A stretch of DNA of 41,682 nucleotides from an uncultured Alphaproteobacteria bacterium (GTDB lineage: Bacteria; Pseudomonadota; Alphaproteobacteria; Rs-D84): the NCBI GenBank assembly GCA_905233975.1, contig CAJOGD010000001.1, positions 1 to 41,682 on the forward strand. The letters run 5' to 3'. Position numbers and translations under genes: made by a program. Of the stretch, positions 7,843 to 16,473 are shown piece after piece. The notes beneath the pieces are model-generated. The model saw only the letters and a list, made by a program, of their open reading frames with translations. It did not search any database and was not told the DNA's origin. The first letter of the stretch is position 1. Each line of letters opens with the position of its first letter.

Positions 7843-9587
7843 AATGCAATATCTTCCAATACAAATTGTACACTTGACCGACCATTGTAGAAATTCTCAC
7901 AAAGCCGACCCAACACCATTATTTTAGTATTTATGTTCGCATCGTCCAGTAAAAAATCACCAACCGGGGTTCCAACCAAATTAAAACCGACAAAATCTAA
8001 CTTTCCACCGGCCGATGTCCGAAACGCGCCCCGCAAATGCGTCCCCGTATGCCCCATAACACTTGCAAAATTCAAAACCGCACCATGCAACGCCAAAACC
8101 GGCTCTGGGTTTCCTTGGCCAAACGGTTCAAGTTTTTGCAAATTTTTAACAAGTTTTAATGTCGCGCCCGCGGCGTCCATTTCCGCATCAATCAAGACAT
8201 CACAATTCGGTTTCGCACCATTTAATTGCGCCAACACCGATTGTTCCAAAAACTCATAGAATTCCGCCTCTCGTTCGACCGGCAAAGAAAATCCCGCCGC
8301 CGCCGCATGTCCGCCACCTTCGGTAACAATTCCACGCGAAAGTGCATCATGAATAATTGCACCCAAATTGACACCCGCAATCGACCGCCCCGAACCGTTT
8401 ATCATTCCATCTATGCGTGTTGCAACACATGTTGGCAAATTATACCTGTCTTTGATACGCCCGGCAATAATTCCCATAACACCGCCATGCCAATTATCGC
8501 CACAAATAAACAAACTGCATTTACCACGCGCGCAGTATTCTTCGGCCAACGCGGTGGCTTGGCCCATAATTGTATTTTGAATACCGATTCTTTCTTGGTT
8601 CAACACATCAAGTTTGGACGCCAAATCATGCGCAATCAACGGATTATCGGTCAGCAATAAATCCAACGCAGGATTCGCAGAATTAATCCGACCGGCGGCA
8701 TTTAACCGCGGTCCCAACACAAACCCGGCGGTATATACAGAAACCTTGTCAACATTGGCAATTCGCATTAATGTTTTTAGTCCAACATTTTGACGCAACG
8801 CCAAAACCCGCAGTCCCGTCGCGACAAAGGCACGATTCAACCCTATGAGTGCCATGGTGTCGCATATCGTTCCCAACGCAACACAATCAAGATAATTTAA
8901 CAGATTTACAGAATCTATCTTTGCCAACAATTCGGGCGTCGCCACAGATTTTAATTTGCGATTCAACGCAACCAAAACCAAAAACGCAACACCAACACCC
9001 GCCAAATACGTTAGCCCAGAATCATCATCAATGCGCTTTGGATTCACAACCGCATCGGCGGCCGGCAAAGAATTATCCGGCGAATGATGATCCGTAATCA
9101 CAACCCGCATTCCAAGTGATTTTGCAATATCAACCTCTGGCCCGCCACTAATTCCACAATCAACAGTTATTAAAAGTCCGGCACCTTGGTTATGCAATTC
9201 ATGTATTGCATCGGCATTTAATCCATAACCTTCACCTTCACGTGTTGGCAAATGCCAAATAACGTCCGCACCAATGGCACGCAAATACTTTATAAAAATC
9301 GCGGTTGACGTCACACCATCAACATCATAGTCACCATAAACAGCGATTCGTTCATTTTTTAAAACAGCATCAGAAATAACATCTATGGCGCGTTCACAGT
9401 CGCGCAATACAAACGGGTCCGGCATATAATCACGAATCGACGGATTAAGAAACTTTTCCATATCCGCATCGGCGACGCCACGATTATGCAACACTGTTTG
9501 CACCAAATCATCATCACCGAATTTACTACTACTATCCGACACCACCCATGCCCGACCCAACATGGATTTTTCAACAATGGTTTTCAA
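7839..9587 (-). CDS. recJ: Single-strand DNA exonuclease RecJ
   Basis: A 582-residue 5'-3' exonuclease used in recombination and repair. DHH core motifs are VYGDYDVDGVTS (residues 83-94), ITVDCGISG (140-148) and ITDHHSPD (164-171); the DHHA1 part contains SGRSIAGVNLG and EGGGHAAAAGFSL. It is complete at the usual length. The longest reading begins with TTG at 9587 behind a weak AAAAGAG; an ATG at residue 9 (9563) is the alternative start. It heads the transcript running to nlpD. Confidence 0.93.
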   Translation of the reverse strand: MKTIVEKSMLGRAWVVSDSSSKFGDDDLVQTVLHNRGVADADMEKFLNPSIRDYMPDPFVLRDCERAIDVISDAVLKNERIAVYGDYDVDGVTSTAIFIKYLRAIGADVIWHLPTREGEGYGLNADAIHELHNQGAGLLITVDCGISGGPEVDIAKSLGMRVVITDHHSPDNSLPAADAVVNPKRIDDDSGLTYLAGVGVAFLVLVALNRKLKSVATPELLAKIDSVNLLNYLDCVALGTICDTMALIGLNRAFVATGLRVLALRQNVGLKTLMRIANVDKVSVYTAGFVLGPRLNAAGRINSANPALDLLLTDNPLIAHDLASKLDVLNQERIGIQNTIMGQATALAEEYCARGKCSLFICGDNWHGGVMGIIAGRIKDRYNLPTCVATRIDGMINGSGRSIAGVNLGAIIHDALSRGIVTEGGGHAAAAGFSLPVEREAEFYEFLEQSVLAQLNGAKPNCDVLIDAEMDAAGATLKLVKNLQKLEPFGQGNPEPVLALHGAVLNFASVMGHTGTHLRGAFRTSAGGKLDFVGFNLVGTPVGDFLLDDANINTKIMVLGRLCENFYNGRSSVQFVLEDIAL

Positions 9588-9616
9588 CTTTATACTCTTT
9601 TCTTATTATCGGATAT

Positions 9617-9645
9617 ATTATAATCTAAAATTATTCAAATAGCAA
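9617..9645 (-). promoter_or_regulatory. Promoter of the recJ operon
   Basis: On the minus strand TTGCTA (9640-9645), a 17-bp spacer and TATAAT (9617-9622). The -35 lies inside the 3' end of ftsI. The predicted 5' leader is about 20 nt. Confidence 0.65.
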
Positions 9646-11259
9646 CGGCAGTATCGCATTCAATATTCGTCCGGCCGTTGGTGCCGCATTCCACGCCGCG
9701 GTTCGTTGCATACTTGATGCCTCAGTCCGTTGCGGTTCATCTATTGTCACCATCATTATATACTGGGGCGCATCAATCGGGAAGACGCCGACAAAGGTTG
9801 TCATATTTTTTGACTTGTCCGTCTGACCGCCGACATGTTTTTCCGCCGTTCCGGTTTTGCCACCAATTTTCATACCCGCCACACGCGCATTACGGCCGGT
9901 TGTTTCTTCGGCAATCCTGTACATAATACCGCGCAGTCTTTTCGATATTTCCGGCGCCAACACATGTTCACCAACCATCGGTCCAATTTCTTTTTTACGT
10001 ATGGTTGGATAAATATAAATTCCACCATTAATCATCGAATTTATCCCAAGTAACACATGCATTGCAGACACATCGATACCCTGGCCAAAGGAAACCGTTG
10101 CACGTTCTGTTTTTCCCCACCGGTCCGGCATCTTTGGTTGCACCGTTCGACCAAAATCAAGTGTTAATGGTTCGTCCATATGAAGTCTGTGCATGAATTC
10201 CTGTTGCTTTCCATATGGCAAATCATGCGCTATTTGGGCACTGCCCACATTGCAGGAATGCAGCATTATTTCATCAACGTTCAGATAAGGACGCGGCGGT
10301 TTAAAAGTTTTAACATCAGTAATATAATGAACAACACGATTGCGCCGGTCCGTTATCGGATACGGTTTTGTCACAGGATATTCTTTATCAATCCCCTCTT
10401 CTATGGCCATCGCGGTATTAAATACTTTGAACACCGAACCAAATTCATATCGCCCGTCCAAGATTGGAAACATAGAACGTTTGAAATCAGCATTCGGCCA
10501 CGACACCATCGCCAACATTTCGCCGGTCCGCGAATCCATCAACATTCCCATCGCACCTTTGGCATGGTAAAGCCCGACCGCCTTGATAAGTTGTTCATAA
10601 AACACCGCTTGGATTCGTGAATCAAGTGATAATTGTAATGGTTCTGTATTATTCACCAAATAATCTTCGAACTGTTTTTCAACACCGGTGCGGCCCCTTA
10701 CGACACCTTTTTCTTCTTTTTTATTTGATTCGCCTATGAATCCAACGATACTTGCGAACAAGTTATCTTTTGGATATATACGTTTTTGTTTTGGTTTAAT
10801 CCCAACGCCATTGACACGATTCTTTCTTTCAAGTGCCTTTCTGCAAATTTTTTCACTTGCATTCTTTTTTATAATTTTATATTTCCCATCTTTCAAAATA
10901 TCAAACACGCGTTGCTTTGGGTATTCACTTTCGAACAACTTATTAATAACGTCGGCAACTTTTTCAGGCTCATCTACATACTTCGGCGACAAATCTATTT
11001 CACAGGTCACTAAATTCCTTGCCAATATTTCACCATTTCTATCGACAATATCCGCGCGCTTTACGACCCAACCTATTTTATCTACATTTTGTCGAACCCG
11101 ATTCGAACCAAAAGACGCAAGTTGAACCGTCCGCCCCGCGAAAACCACAAAAGCAATCAAAAACAATCCATACACAAAACGCAACCGACCATGCCCCTGG
11201 GCGTCACCGGCCGCCCCAGTAAATCCATGCTTAAAAATATCCCTTCCTACTTCAAACAT
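9631..11259 (-). CDS. ftsI: Peptidoglycan transpeptidase FtsI (PBP3)
   Basis: A 542-residue class B penicillin-binding protein. A single membrane anchor is at about 29-49 (VYGLFLIAFVVFAG). The N-terminal pedestal contains RADIVDRNGEILA. Transpeptidase motifs are complete: SxxK at Ser275-Lys278 (FGSVFK), SxN at Ser335-Asn337 (HSCNVG) and KTG at 468-470 (GGKTGTAEK). It cross-links septal peptidoglycan during division. Its ATG shares one base with the ftsL stop (TAATG), so the two are coupled. Confidence 0.95.
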   Translation of the reverse strand: MFEVGRDIFKHGFTGAAGDAQGHGRLRFVYGLFLIAFVVFAGRTVQLASFGSNRVRQNVDKIGWVVKRADIVDRNGEILARNLVTCEIDLSPKYVDEPEKVADVINKLFESEYPKQRVFDILKDGKYKIIKKNASEKICRKALERKNRVNGVGIKPKQKRIYPKDNLFASIVGFIGESNKKEEKGVVRGRTGVEKQFEDYLVNNTEPLQLSLDSRIQAVFYEQLIKAVGLYHAKGAMGMLMDSRTGEMLAMVSWPNADFKRSMFPILDGRYEFGSVFKVFNTAMAIEEGIDKEYPVTKPYPITDRRNRVVHYITDVKTFKPPRPYLNVDEIMLHSCNVGSAQIAHDLPYGKQQEFMHRLHMDEPLTLDFGRTVQPKMPDRWGKTERATVSFGQGIDVSAMHVLLGINSMINGGIYIYPTIRKKEIGPMVGEHVLAPEISKRLRGIMYRIAEETTGRNARVAGMKIGGKTGTAEKHVGGQTDKSKNMTTFVGVFPIDAPQYIMMVTIDEPQRTEASSMQRTAAWNAAPTAGRILNAILPLLFE

Positions 11260-11558
11260 TATTTTCCATCTATTCTATCGGGCAAATCTTGGATTTCAAC
11301 AGATTTATTAAAACTAACAACTTCAACCTTGCCAAGACCACTTCTATCAATAAAATCACGCAGATTTTCGGGCCGCACCAACTTTGCAAAATTCGTTTGG
11401 GCCAACGCAATATCTTGTTGAATATTACGAATTTCCTGACGCGTATCACGACGTTCCCTATTCTGCGTTCGATAGCAAACCTGTAACGCAACGGTCAACG
11501 CAACCACCAACACCAACATTGCAGACCCAATACGAAACATCTTTTCTTCTTCGTTCAT
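11259..11558 (-). CDS. ftsL: Cell-division protein FtsL
   Basis: A 99-residue bitopic protein: short cytoplasmic start, membrane helix (RIGSAMLVLVVALTVALQVCY), then a coiled coil (RDTRQEIRNIQQDIALAQ) and a short tail. The size, topology and position directly before ftsI identify FtsL although its sequence is poorly conserved. Its ribosome-binding site is AGGGGG five bases before ATG. The usual mraZ-rsmH and mur genes are not adjacent; SUF genes are upstream instead. Confidence 0.8.
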   Translation of the reverse strand: MNEEEKMFRIGSAMLVLVVALTVALQVCYRTQNRERRDTRQEIRNIQQDIALAQTNFAKLVRPENLRDFIDRSGLGKVEVVSFNKSVEIQDLPDRIDGK

Positions 11559-11588
11559 TTTTCCCCCTGAATAAAATCCTTTGCGTTT

Positions 11589-11601
11589 ATTGTATCACAA
11601 A
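11589..11601 (-). promoter_or_regulatory. Extended -10 promoter of ftsL-ftsI
   Basis: TTTGTGATACAAT on the minus strand, a variant of the recurrent motif. The sufE stop codon TGA lies within it, so the promoter sits at the exact gene junction. The leader before ftsL is about 25 nt. Confidence 0.5.
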
Positions 11602-11957
11602 TTTTTCAAAAAACGAATCATAGAATGCACCCCATTAAGCCGCGCCGCACCAATATTTATCTGAAGTTCCAAAAATATTTTTTCGGGGTCCATTTGCCGT
11701 ATTTCGTCCGGCGTTTTTCCATCAACCATTGACAAGATTATATATAAAATTCCGCGAACAATTGCCGAATCGGCAACACCATAGAAATTATTCCCCCGAC
11801 GGCAAATTTGAACAAACGATGTACAGCCAACAATTTCACTGCATTCGGTTCCGTCCGGCACCGGCGCCAATTCTTTACCCAAATCCATAACGAATTCCAA
11901 TCTTTCGACCGGGTCAACAATAGATTCCAAAGTCTTTTTTATTTGTTCGAATTTCAT
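11595..11957 (-). CDS. sufE: Sulfur acceptor protein SufE
   Basis: A 120-residue protein matching SufE: DPVERLEFVMDLGKEL, then the sulfur-accepting Cys45 in EIVGCTSFVQI, and a C-terminal FLELQINIGAARLNGV. SufE takes persulfide from the SufS cysteine and passes it to the SufBCD scaffold. ATG at 11957, two bases after the sufT stop, is preferred to a TTG three codons upstream. SufBCD themselves are not in the window. Confidence 0.9.
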   Translation of the reverse strand: MKFEQIKKTLESIVDPVERLEFVMDLGKELAPVPDGTECSEIVGCTSFVQICRRGNNFYGVADSAIVRGILYIILSMVDGKTPDEIRQMDPEKIFLELQINIGAARLNGVHSMIRFLKNL

Positions 11958-11959
11958 TT

Positions 11960-12274
11960 CTACCAACCACTGTTTGTTAAATCCAATTCAATCCGCGCGG
12001 CATCAGACATACGTGACAAATCCCACGCCGGTTCCCAAACCAATTCAACATTAACCGGCACCGGCGCAACAACCCGCGACACCGAATTTTTTACCTGGGT
12101 CAAAATATCTTCCATCATCGGGCAAGTCGGACTTGTAAAAGTCATCTTTATATTAACGGCATTTTTCGCAATATCGATATCATACACCAAACCCATATCC
12201 CAAATATTCACCGGAATTTCCGGATCATATACGGTTTTAAGGGCGCCAATAATATCGTCTTTTGTGAATGCCAT
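11960..12274 (-). CDS. sufT: SufT-like Fe-S maturation protein (MIP18/DUF59 family)
   Basis: A 104-residue MIP18-family protein: TVYDPEIPVNIWDMGLVYDI near the start, FTSPTCPMMEDI with the conserved Cys, and VELVWEPAWDLSRMSDAAR near the end. Members assist Fe-S cluster assembly or transfer, and the position between sufS and sufE supports this. Confidence 0.9.
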   Translation of the reverse strand: MAFTKDDIIGALKTVYDPEIPVNIWDMGLVYDIDIAKNAVNIKMTFTSPTCPMMEDILTQVKNSVSRVVAPVPVNVELVWEPAWDLSRMSDAARIELDLTNSGW

Positions 12275-12276
12275 TT

Positions 12277-13449
12277 TTATTTCACTATTTTCTTTATCAC
12301 ATCAATTGTTTTACTTATATCTTCCATCGTATTCCATGACCCAATGGAAATTCGGATTGAACCCGGAATGCCCATACGCGCATGAATCCAAGACGCACAC
12401 ATATTCCCCGCACGCACACAAATATCATTCGCCCCAATCAACGCGCCAACATCCAACGGGTGCATATCGTCCACAACAAAACTCAAAATCGCCGCATCAC
12501 GCGTGGTCAGAATTTTTATTTTTGGATTTTTTACTAATTCATCATACGCATATTTTATCAAATCCGACATCGGCCGATGTTTTTCCAAATAATCAATCGC
12601 CGGCAAAAGTCCCGCAATCTGGGTCAGTGGTAATGTTCCGGCCTCCCACATTTCAGGGGATTCGTTCAAAATAAGATTAAGGTCTGGATTATTTTCGTGA
12701 AACAATGCGCCCCCCGAACCCTTTGGTGCAGATTCCATACCACCGACACGCATAACCATTCCACCGCCGAACTTGTCCGGAAATAATTTCTTTGAATCGC
12801 GAATATATAAAATTCCAACGCCCGTATCCGCACCAATTTTGTGTCCCGAAAAGACCAAGAAATCACAACCCCAATCTTTCACATCTATCTTTTCATGCAC
12901 AACATATTGCGACGCATCAACAATCGTCACGACATTCGGATTCTTTGCACGTGCGGCGGCAATAATTGCACGCACATCTTGCGCCCGCCCCAACACATTT
13001 GACATCGCGGTTATAACTAAAAAATCGGTCTTTGGCACAGAATCCGGATTGATGTCCAAATTTTTATCCAGTTCGCATTTGAACATTTTACGAATACGGC
13101 CCACACACAATAATTCTTGCCATGGCAACCGCGCCGAATGATGGTCCAAATCAGACACCGCAAAACTTGACATTTCGCTGTATCCCGGTTGCCGCGTCAA
13201 AATATTCACAATTCGATTCAACCCATCCGTCGCGCCCGACGTAAAGACAATTTGATTTGAATCGGCATTTATAAATTCCGCCACGCGCCGACGTACGGCC
13301 GCCACCATATCATCAACCGCGGCCGCCCGCGCACAAATTCCACGCCCGGCATTAGCACAAGAATTCCGCAAAAAATCCGCCTCTGCGTTTATAACACATT
13401 CCGGCTTTTGCGCGGTCGCGGCGGCATCTAAATATATGATTTTATTCAT
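12277..13449 (-). CDS. sufS: Cysteine desulfurase SufS
   Basis: A 390-residue PLP enzyme that removes sulfur from cysteine for Fe-S assembly. It begins IIYLDAAATAQKP; the PLP lysine is Lys204 in FSGHKIGAD; the active-site cysteine is Cys351 in RAGNMCASW. The ATG at 13449 (AAGGG upstream) is preferred over a 30-codon extension lacking similarity. It is slightly shorter than the usual 400-410 residues. sufT starts three bases after it; a divergent promoter region separates it from trxA. Confidence 0.93.
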   Translation of the reverse strand: MNKIIYLDAAATAQKPECVINAEADFLRNSCANAGRGICARAAAVDDMVAAVRRRVAEFINADSNQIVFTSGATDGLNRIVNILTRQPGYSEMSSFAVSDLDHHSARLPWQELLCVGRIRKMFKCELDKNLDINPDSVPKTDFLVITAMSNVLGRAQDVRAIIAAARAKNPNVVTIVDASQYVVHEKIDVKDWGCDFLVFSGHKIGADTGVGILYIRDSKKLFPDKFGGGMVMRVGGMESAPKGSGGALFHENNPDLNLILNESPEMWEAGTLPLTQIAGLLPAIDYLEKHRPMSDLIKYAYDELVKNPKIKILTTRDAAILSFVVDDMHPLDVGALIGANDICVRAGNMCASWIHARMGIPGSIRISIGSWNTMEDISKTIDVIKKIVK

Positions 13450-13524
13450 TTTACGTTTTCCCTTGCTTTTTATTCGAATTATAATACACTTGTGCCAAAT
13501 ATCAACCAGCAAAGGAGAAAAAAT

Positions 13525-13842
13525 ATGTCGGTAAAACATGCAACTGACGACAATTTCACAGAATTAATTAACGGCACATTAACACTTGTTGACTTTTGGG
13601 CCCCATGGTGCGGACCTTGCCGTATGTTTGGCCCGATATTCGAATCTGAATCTGAAAAGCACCCCGGTGTGAATTTCGTAAAATTCGAAGTCAATGATGA
13701 AAACAGACGCACGCCGGTAAAATTTGGAATTCGCGGAATCCCAAGTGTATTGGCATTTAAAAACGGCGAATTAGTAGAAGCACGCAGCGGATTGATGGAT
13801 AACGAAACACTTTCCGCATGGATTACGGAATTAAAAGGATGA
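13525..13842 (+). CDS. trxA: Thioredoxin
   Basis: A 105-residue thioredoxin with the active site WCGPC at residues 28-32 (DFWAPWCGPCR), the cis-Pro segment RGIPSVLAF and a C-terminal helix. ATG at 13525 follows AAAGGAG; the upstream extension is untranslated leader. It reduces protein disulfides in the cytoplasm. The dksA-like gene starts four bases after its stop, so they form one transcript. Confidence 0.95.
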   Translation: MSVKHATDDNFTELINGTLTLVDFWAPWCGPCRMFGPIFESESEKHPGVNFVKFEVNDENRRTPVKFGIRGIPSVLAFKNGELVEARSGLMDNETLSAWITELKG

Positions 13843-13846
13843 AAAA

Positions 13847-14275
13847 ATGGCAAAAGCTGATTACAAAACAATTGAACTTGCACCGAAATATGTCCCCAAA
13901 AAATCTGAACCATATATGTGTCCGGAACATTTGGCGTATTTTTATCAATTATTAAGCGCCCAAAAAGAAGAAATCATGCGACAAAACGCGGCGGCATTAA
14001 ATTCGGTCACTGCGTCAACCGTCACGAATTCCGCAATCACCGGTGATGAATCCGATAACGCCACCGCCGAACAAGAAACATTTATGACATTACGTATGGC
14101 GGAACGCGATAATAACTTGCTTGCAAAAATCAATAACGCGCTTGACCGAATTGAAAACGGCACATATGGATACAGTGTTATATCCGGCGATGAAATCGGC
14201 CTGAACCGTATGCTTGCCCGACCATTGGCCACAATGACAATTGAAGAGCAAGAAGAACACGAAAAAAAGCGTTAA
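13847..14275 (+). CDS. dksA: DksA-like RNA polymerase regulator lacking zinc cysteines
   Basis: A 142-residue DksA/TraR-family protein. The coiled-coil tip retains the DxxDxA signature (DESDNA, residues 67-72), which in E. coli DksA acts in the RNA polymerase secondary channel. The globular part is recognisable (RIENGTYGYSVISGDEIGLN, then RMLARPLATMTIEEQEEHE), but the zinc-ligand positions carry Ser110, Ser113 and non-Cys residues; the only Cys in the protein is Cys25. It is the second gene of a trxA transcript that ends at a strong terminator. Confidence 0.88.
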   Translation: MAKADYKTIELAPKYVPKKSEPYMCPEHLAYFYQLLSAQKEEIMRQNAAALNSVTASTVTNSAITGDESDNATAEQETFMTLRMAERDNNLLAKINNALDRIENGTYGYSVISGDEIGLNRMLARPLATMTIEEQEEHEKKR

Positions 14276-14292
14276 TAGAAGAACATTTGTAA

Positions 14293-14326
14293 AAAACAAC
14301 AGGCGACCCAAATCGCCTGTTTGTTT
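14293..14326. terminator. Bidirectional terminator between dksA-like gene and the 14351-15211 gene
   Basis: Arms ACAGGCGA and TCGCCTGT around CCCAAA, followed by TTGTTTTTT on the plus strand and by a T-rich run on the minus strand. Positions 14293-14321 are identical to 15286-15314 (29 bases). Confidence 0.9.
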
Positions 14327-14350
14327 TTTACATTACCATGCGCCACCAAA

Positions 14351-15211
14351 CTATTTACTTGTGCGATCTTCAAGCAAACCTTTGTAAAAAGCGGCCGTTT
14401 TTGCTGAGGCTTCTAGTGCTTTCTGTTTCGCCCTGGCTTGTTCTTGCGCCTCATATAAAGCATAAACATCACCAAAAATAGATAATGCCGTATCATGAGG
14501 CACACCCCTTTCCTGACGAACAATGCCTTCTTTGAGAACGAACACATCAATTGCCGCTATACAGTCAGGATCAGTGTAAGCATAATCACCATTATAATAA
14601 TAACCCGCAACCATAAGAATCGGTTTACCGTTTTCACTAATGAACCACCACTTTGGTTTATCATCTTTGCTAGTTTCGATAACTATATCGCTGCCACGCT
14701 GTTTTTTCTTCTCTATTATGTCCGCCAATGACCATTGTTCGCATTCACCAAGCGTGTTCGCAAGATAACGATAAATTTTATACTTTTCTTTCTGTACTTC
14801 TTGTGCCCTTGCCGCTTTTTCTTCGGCCTTTTTTCTTTTTTCCTCAGCGAATTTTACTTTGGCTTGTTCTTCCACCATCACTCGCATATCATTCCAAATA
14901 GCCGCAACTTCGTTATCATACGGCAGATTCTGTGACTGAAGCACGCCATTTTTATACAATCTATTTGAATACCCCTGCAAATCTGGATCATAGTACCGAC
15001 AAGCCCTAAATGTTGACACAACACATTTATCAGCATTAACTTCATCAACACTATACCATTCCAATCGATATTTTCCCACTTCATGCGGTACTTCTTTATT
15101 TCTAAACGGAACTTTTTTCCAGTGTATATTCGGTAAATACTCGACATACCCACGAACTTTCGGGTCGGCCCCTGCTTTCTTCCGGATTTCCAAATATTCT
15201 TTCAAAGTCAT
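14351..15211 (-). CDS. Hypothetical protein with a central coiled coil
   Basis: A 286-residue soluble protein I do not recognise. The N-terminal 110 residues are mixed alpha/beta with many aromatic residues. Residues about 112-145 form a highly charged helix (KFAEEKRKKAEEKAARAQEV). A second mixed domain follows (KPKWWFISENGKPILMVAGY), then another Ala/Lys-rich helix near the end. An AAAGGTG ribosome-binding site precedes ATG. It has its own promoter and terminator, and the 29-bp terminator repeat on both sides suggests insertion as a unit. Confidence 0.7.
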   Translation of the reverse strand: MTLKEYLEIRKKAGADPKVRGYVEYLPNIHWKKVPFRNKEVPHEVGKYRLEWYSVDEVNADKCVVSTFRACRYYDPDLQGYSNRLYKNGVLQSQNLPYDNEVAAIWNDMRVMVEEQAKVKFAEEKRKKAEEKAARAQEVQKEKYKIYRYLANTLGECEQWSLADIIEKKKQRGSDIVIETSKDDKPKWWFISENGKPILMVAGYYYNGDYAYTDPDCIAAIDVFVLKEGIVRQERGVPHDTALSIFGDVYALYEAQEQARAKQKALEASAKTAAFYKGLLEDRTSK

Positions 15212-15242
15212 GTTAACACCTTTGTATCAATTCAATAATGCC

Positions 15243-15272
15243 ATATTATTATACAAAATGCACAAATGTCAA
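15243..15272 (-). promoter_or_regulatory. Promoter of the 14351-15211 gene
   Basis: Perfect -35 TTGACA (15267-15272), an 18-bp spacer and TAATAT (15243-15248) on the minus strand, about 32 bases before the ATG. A better -10 hexamer, TATAAT at 15248-15253, overlaps but would leave a 13-bp spacer. Confidence 0.5.
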
Positions 15273-15285
15273 ACTTTTTGTGTGC

Positions 15286-15314
15286 AAAACAACAGGCGAC
15301 CCAAATCGCCTGTT
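15286..15314. terminator. Second copy of the 29-bp terminator repeat, ending tatA
   Basis: Identical to 14293-14321. On the minus strand the hairpin is followed by TGTTTT, eight bases downstream of the tatA stop. Confidence 0.85.
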
Positions 15315-15321
15315 GCTATTT

Positions 15322-15549
15322 TTATTTCTTTTTCTGAACCCGGCGGCCCGCAGGTTTCTTTTTCGGCGCGGGTTTGGATTCTTTCTTTGCCGGTTCCGCC
15401 TTTTTGCTATCCGTTTTCATTTCTTTCTTGAAAACCTTTAGCCCATTGGCAAGATTTTTCATCATACCCGGAATCTTTGCGTGGCCAAACAAAACGACCA
15501 ACAGCAAAACGATAACCAGTATTTCCATCCAACCGAGTTTTCCAAACAT
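15322..15549 (-). CDS. tatA: Sec-independent translocase subunit TatA
   Basis: A 75-residue protein with a membrane helix (WMEILVIVLLLVVLFG), the TatA hinge (HAKIPGMMKNLANGLKVFKKEM) and a Lys/Pro/Ala-rich tail. TatA oligomerises to form the pore for folded proteins. It is expressed after the SPOR-domain gene (10 bp apart, AAGGAG before ATG) and is about 9 kb from tatBC, unlike the common tatABC order. Confidence 0.93.
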   Translation of the reverse strand: MFGKLGWMEILVIVLLLVVLFGHAKIPGMMKNLANGLKVFKKEMKTDSKKAEPAKKESKPAPKKKPAGRRVQKKK

Positions 15550-15559
15550 TTTTATCTCC

Positions 15560-16414
15560 TTATTTCGCTACATAGCAATCAAGCCCATCGGACTTTGCGT
15601 TGCGACAGAACCCATTTGCGTCACCAGACGTCGAAAACGCCACACGCAAACGATATGTCGTTGTTCCATTCGGCAACACCGCCGCAAGTATCACGAATTG
15701 TTTGCCCGCAAACAAATTCTGGTGACCGGCGCGAATTTTTTTCTCGGCGGCTTCGGCGGCGGCGCGTGTGCTATACGACCCGAACTGCACATACCAACCA
15801 CCATTTGCAACCTTTTGCGCGGCGGGCTTTGGCGCCGGCTTTGGCTTTGCCGGTGTCTTGGCCGCCTTTGGTGCCGGTGCCGGAATCGGTTTTGGCGCCA
15901 CTGTTTCACGTGCCGGATTAAAGGTGACATCTTTTCTATCTTCTATTACACGCACATTCTGATTCGGTTGTGGTGCGGCCTGAACGGGCTGTGGCACCGG
16001 CTGTGGTGCGGGACGTGCGACCTGAACCGGTTGTTGTATCGGTTGTGGAATCGGACGTTCAACCTGTTGCGGCATTGGCACCGGTGCCGGCTGCACTGGT
16101 GCGGGCGGAACAGCCTGGGTCGGCATCGTCTGCACCGGCATTGGCCGCGGCGCAGGCATAATGGCCTCTGGCTCACGCTCTTCAACCATAACAGGCGCGC
16201 CCAAATCAACCTCTATCGAAGACGAAGAATTATTGCTGACCACGCGAACAATAATAAACACCGCCAAAACAATTATCGCAACGCCAATCGCCAACAGCAA
16301 CCAAGGCCGGTGTGGCCGCGGCGTGACAAAAGGCACCGCATCGGGCAAAGCCTCGTCCGTCACTTCTTCGGCATCATCTAAATCTAAAAGTTCTAAATCT
16401 TTTTCGTCACTCAT
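15560..16414 (-). CDS. SPOR-domain inner-membrane protein
   Basis: A 284-residue bitopic protein. ATG at 16414 follows AAAGGGAG; the upstream extension is leader. It has an acidic cytoplasmic start (EKDLELLDLDDAEEV), a membrane helix at about 40-56 (WLLLAIGVAIIVLAVFIIV), a long Pro/Gln/Val-rich periplasmic linker and a C-terminal SPOR domain from about residue 205 (WYVQFGSYSTRAAAEAAEKK, later TTYRLRVAF). SPOR domains bind denuded septal glycan, so a role at the division site is likely. The layout resembles FtsN or DedD, but the name cannot be settled. Confidence 0.88.
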   Translation of the reverse strand: MSDEKDLELLDLDDAEEVTDEALPDAVPFVTPRPHRPWLLLAIGVAIIVLAVFIIVRVVSNNSSSSIEVDLGAPVMVEEREPEAIMPAPRPMPVQTMPTQAVPPAPVQPAPVPMPQQVERPIPQPIQQPVQVARPAPQPVPQPVQAAPQPNQNVRVIEDRKDVTFNPARETVAPKPIPAPAPKAAKTPAKPKPAPKPAAQKVANGGWYVQFGSYSTRAAAEAAEKKIRAGHQNLFAGKQFVILAAVLPNGTTTYRLRVAFSTSGDANGFCRNAKSDGLDCYVAK

Positions 16415-16442
16415 GACACATTCTCCCTTTATGATATGGGAT

Positions 16443-16459
16443 ATTATATCACAAAAAAA
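16443..16459 (-). promoter_or_regulatory. Extended -10 promoter of the SPOR-tatA operon
   Basis: TTTTTTTGTGATATAAT on the minus strand, with a second partial copy (TTTTTGTGATATT) directly upstream. The leader to the ATG is about 22-25 nt. Confidence 0.6.
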
Positions 16460-16473
16460 CAATATCACAAAAA

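Noticed and set aside
15374..16381. 335-codon plus-strand frame opposite tatA and the SPOR gene
   Set aside because: Antisense of two well-supported genes; Arg/Cys/Trp-rich shadow of the Pro/Gln linker.
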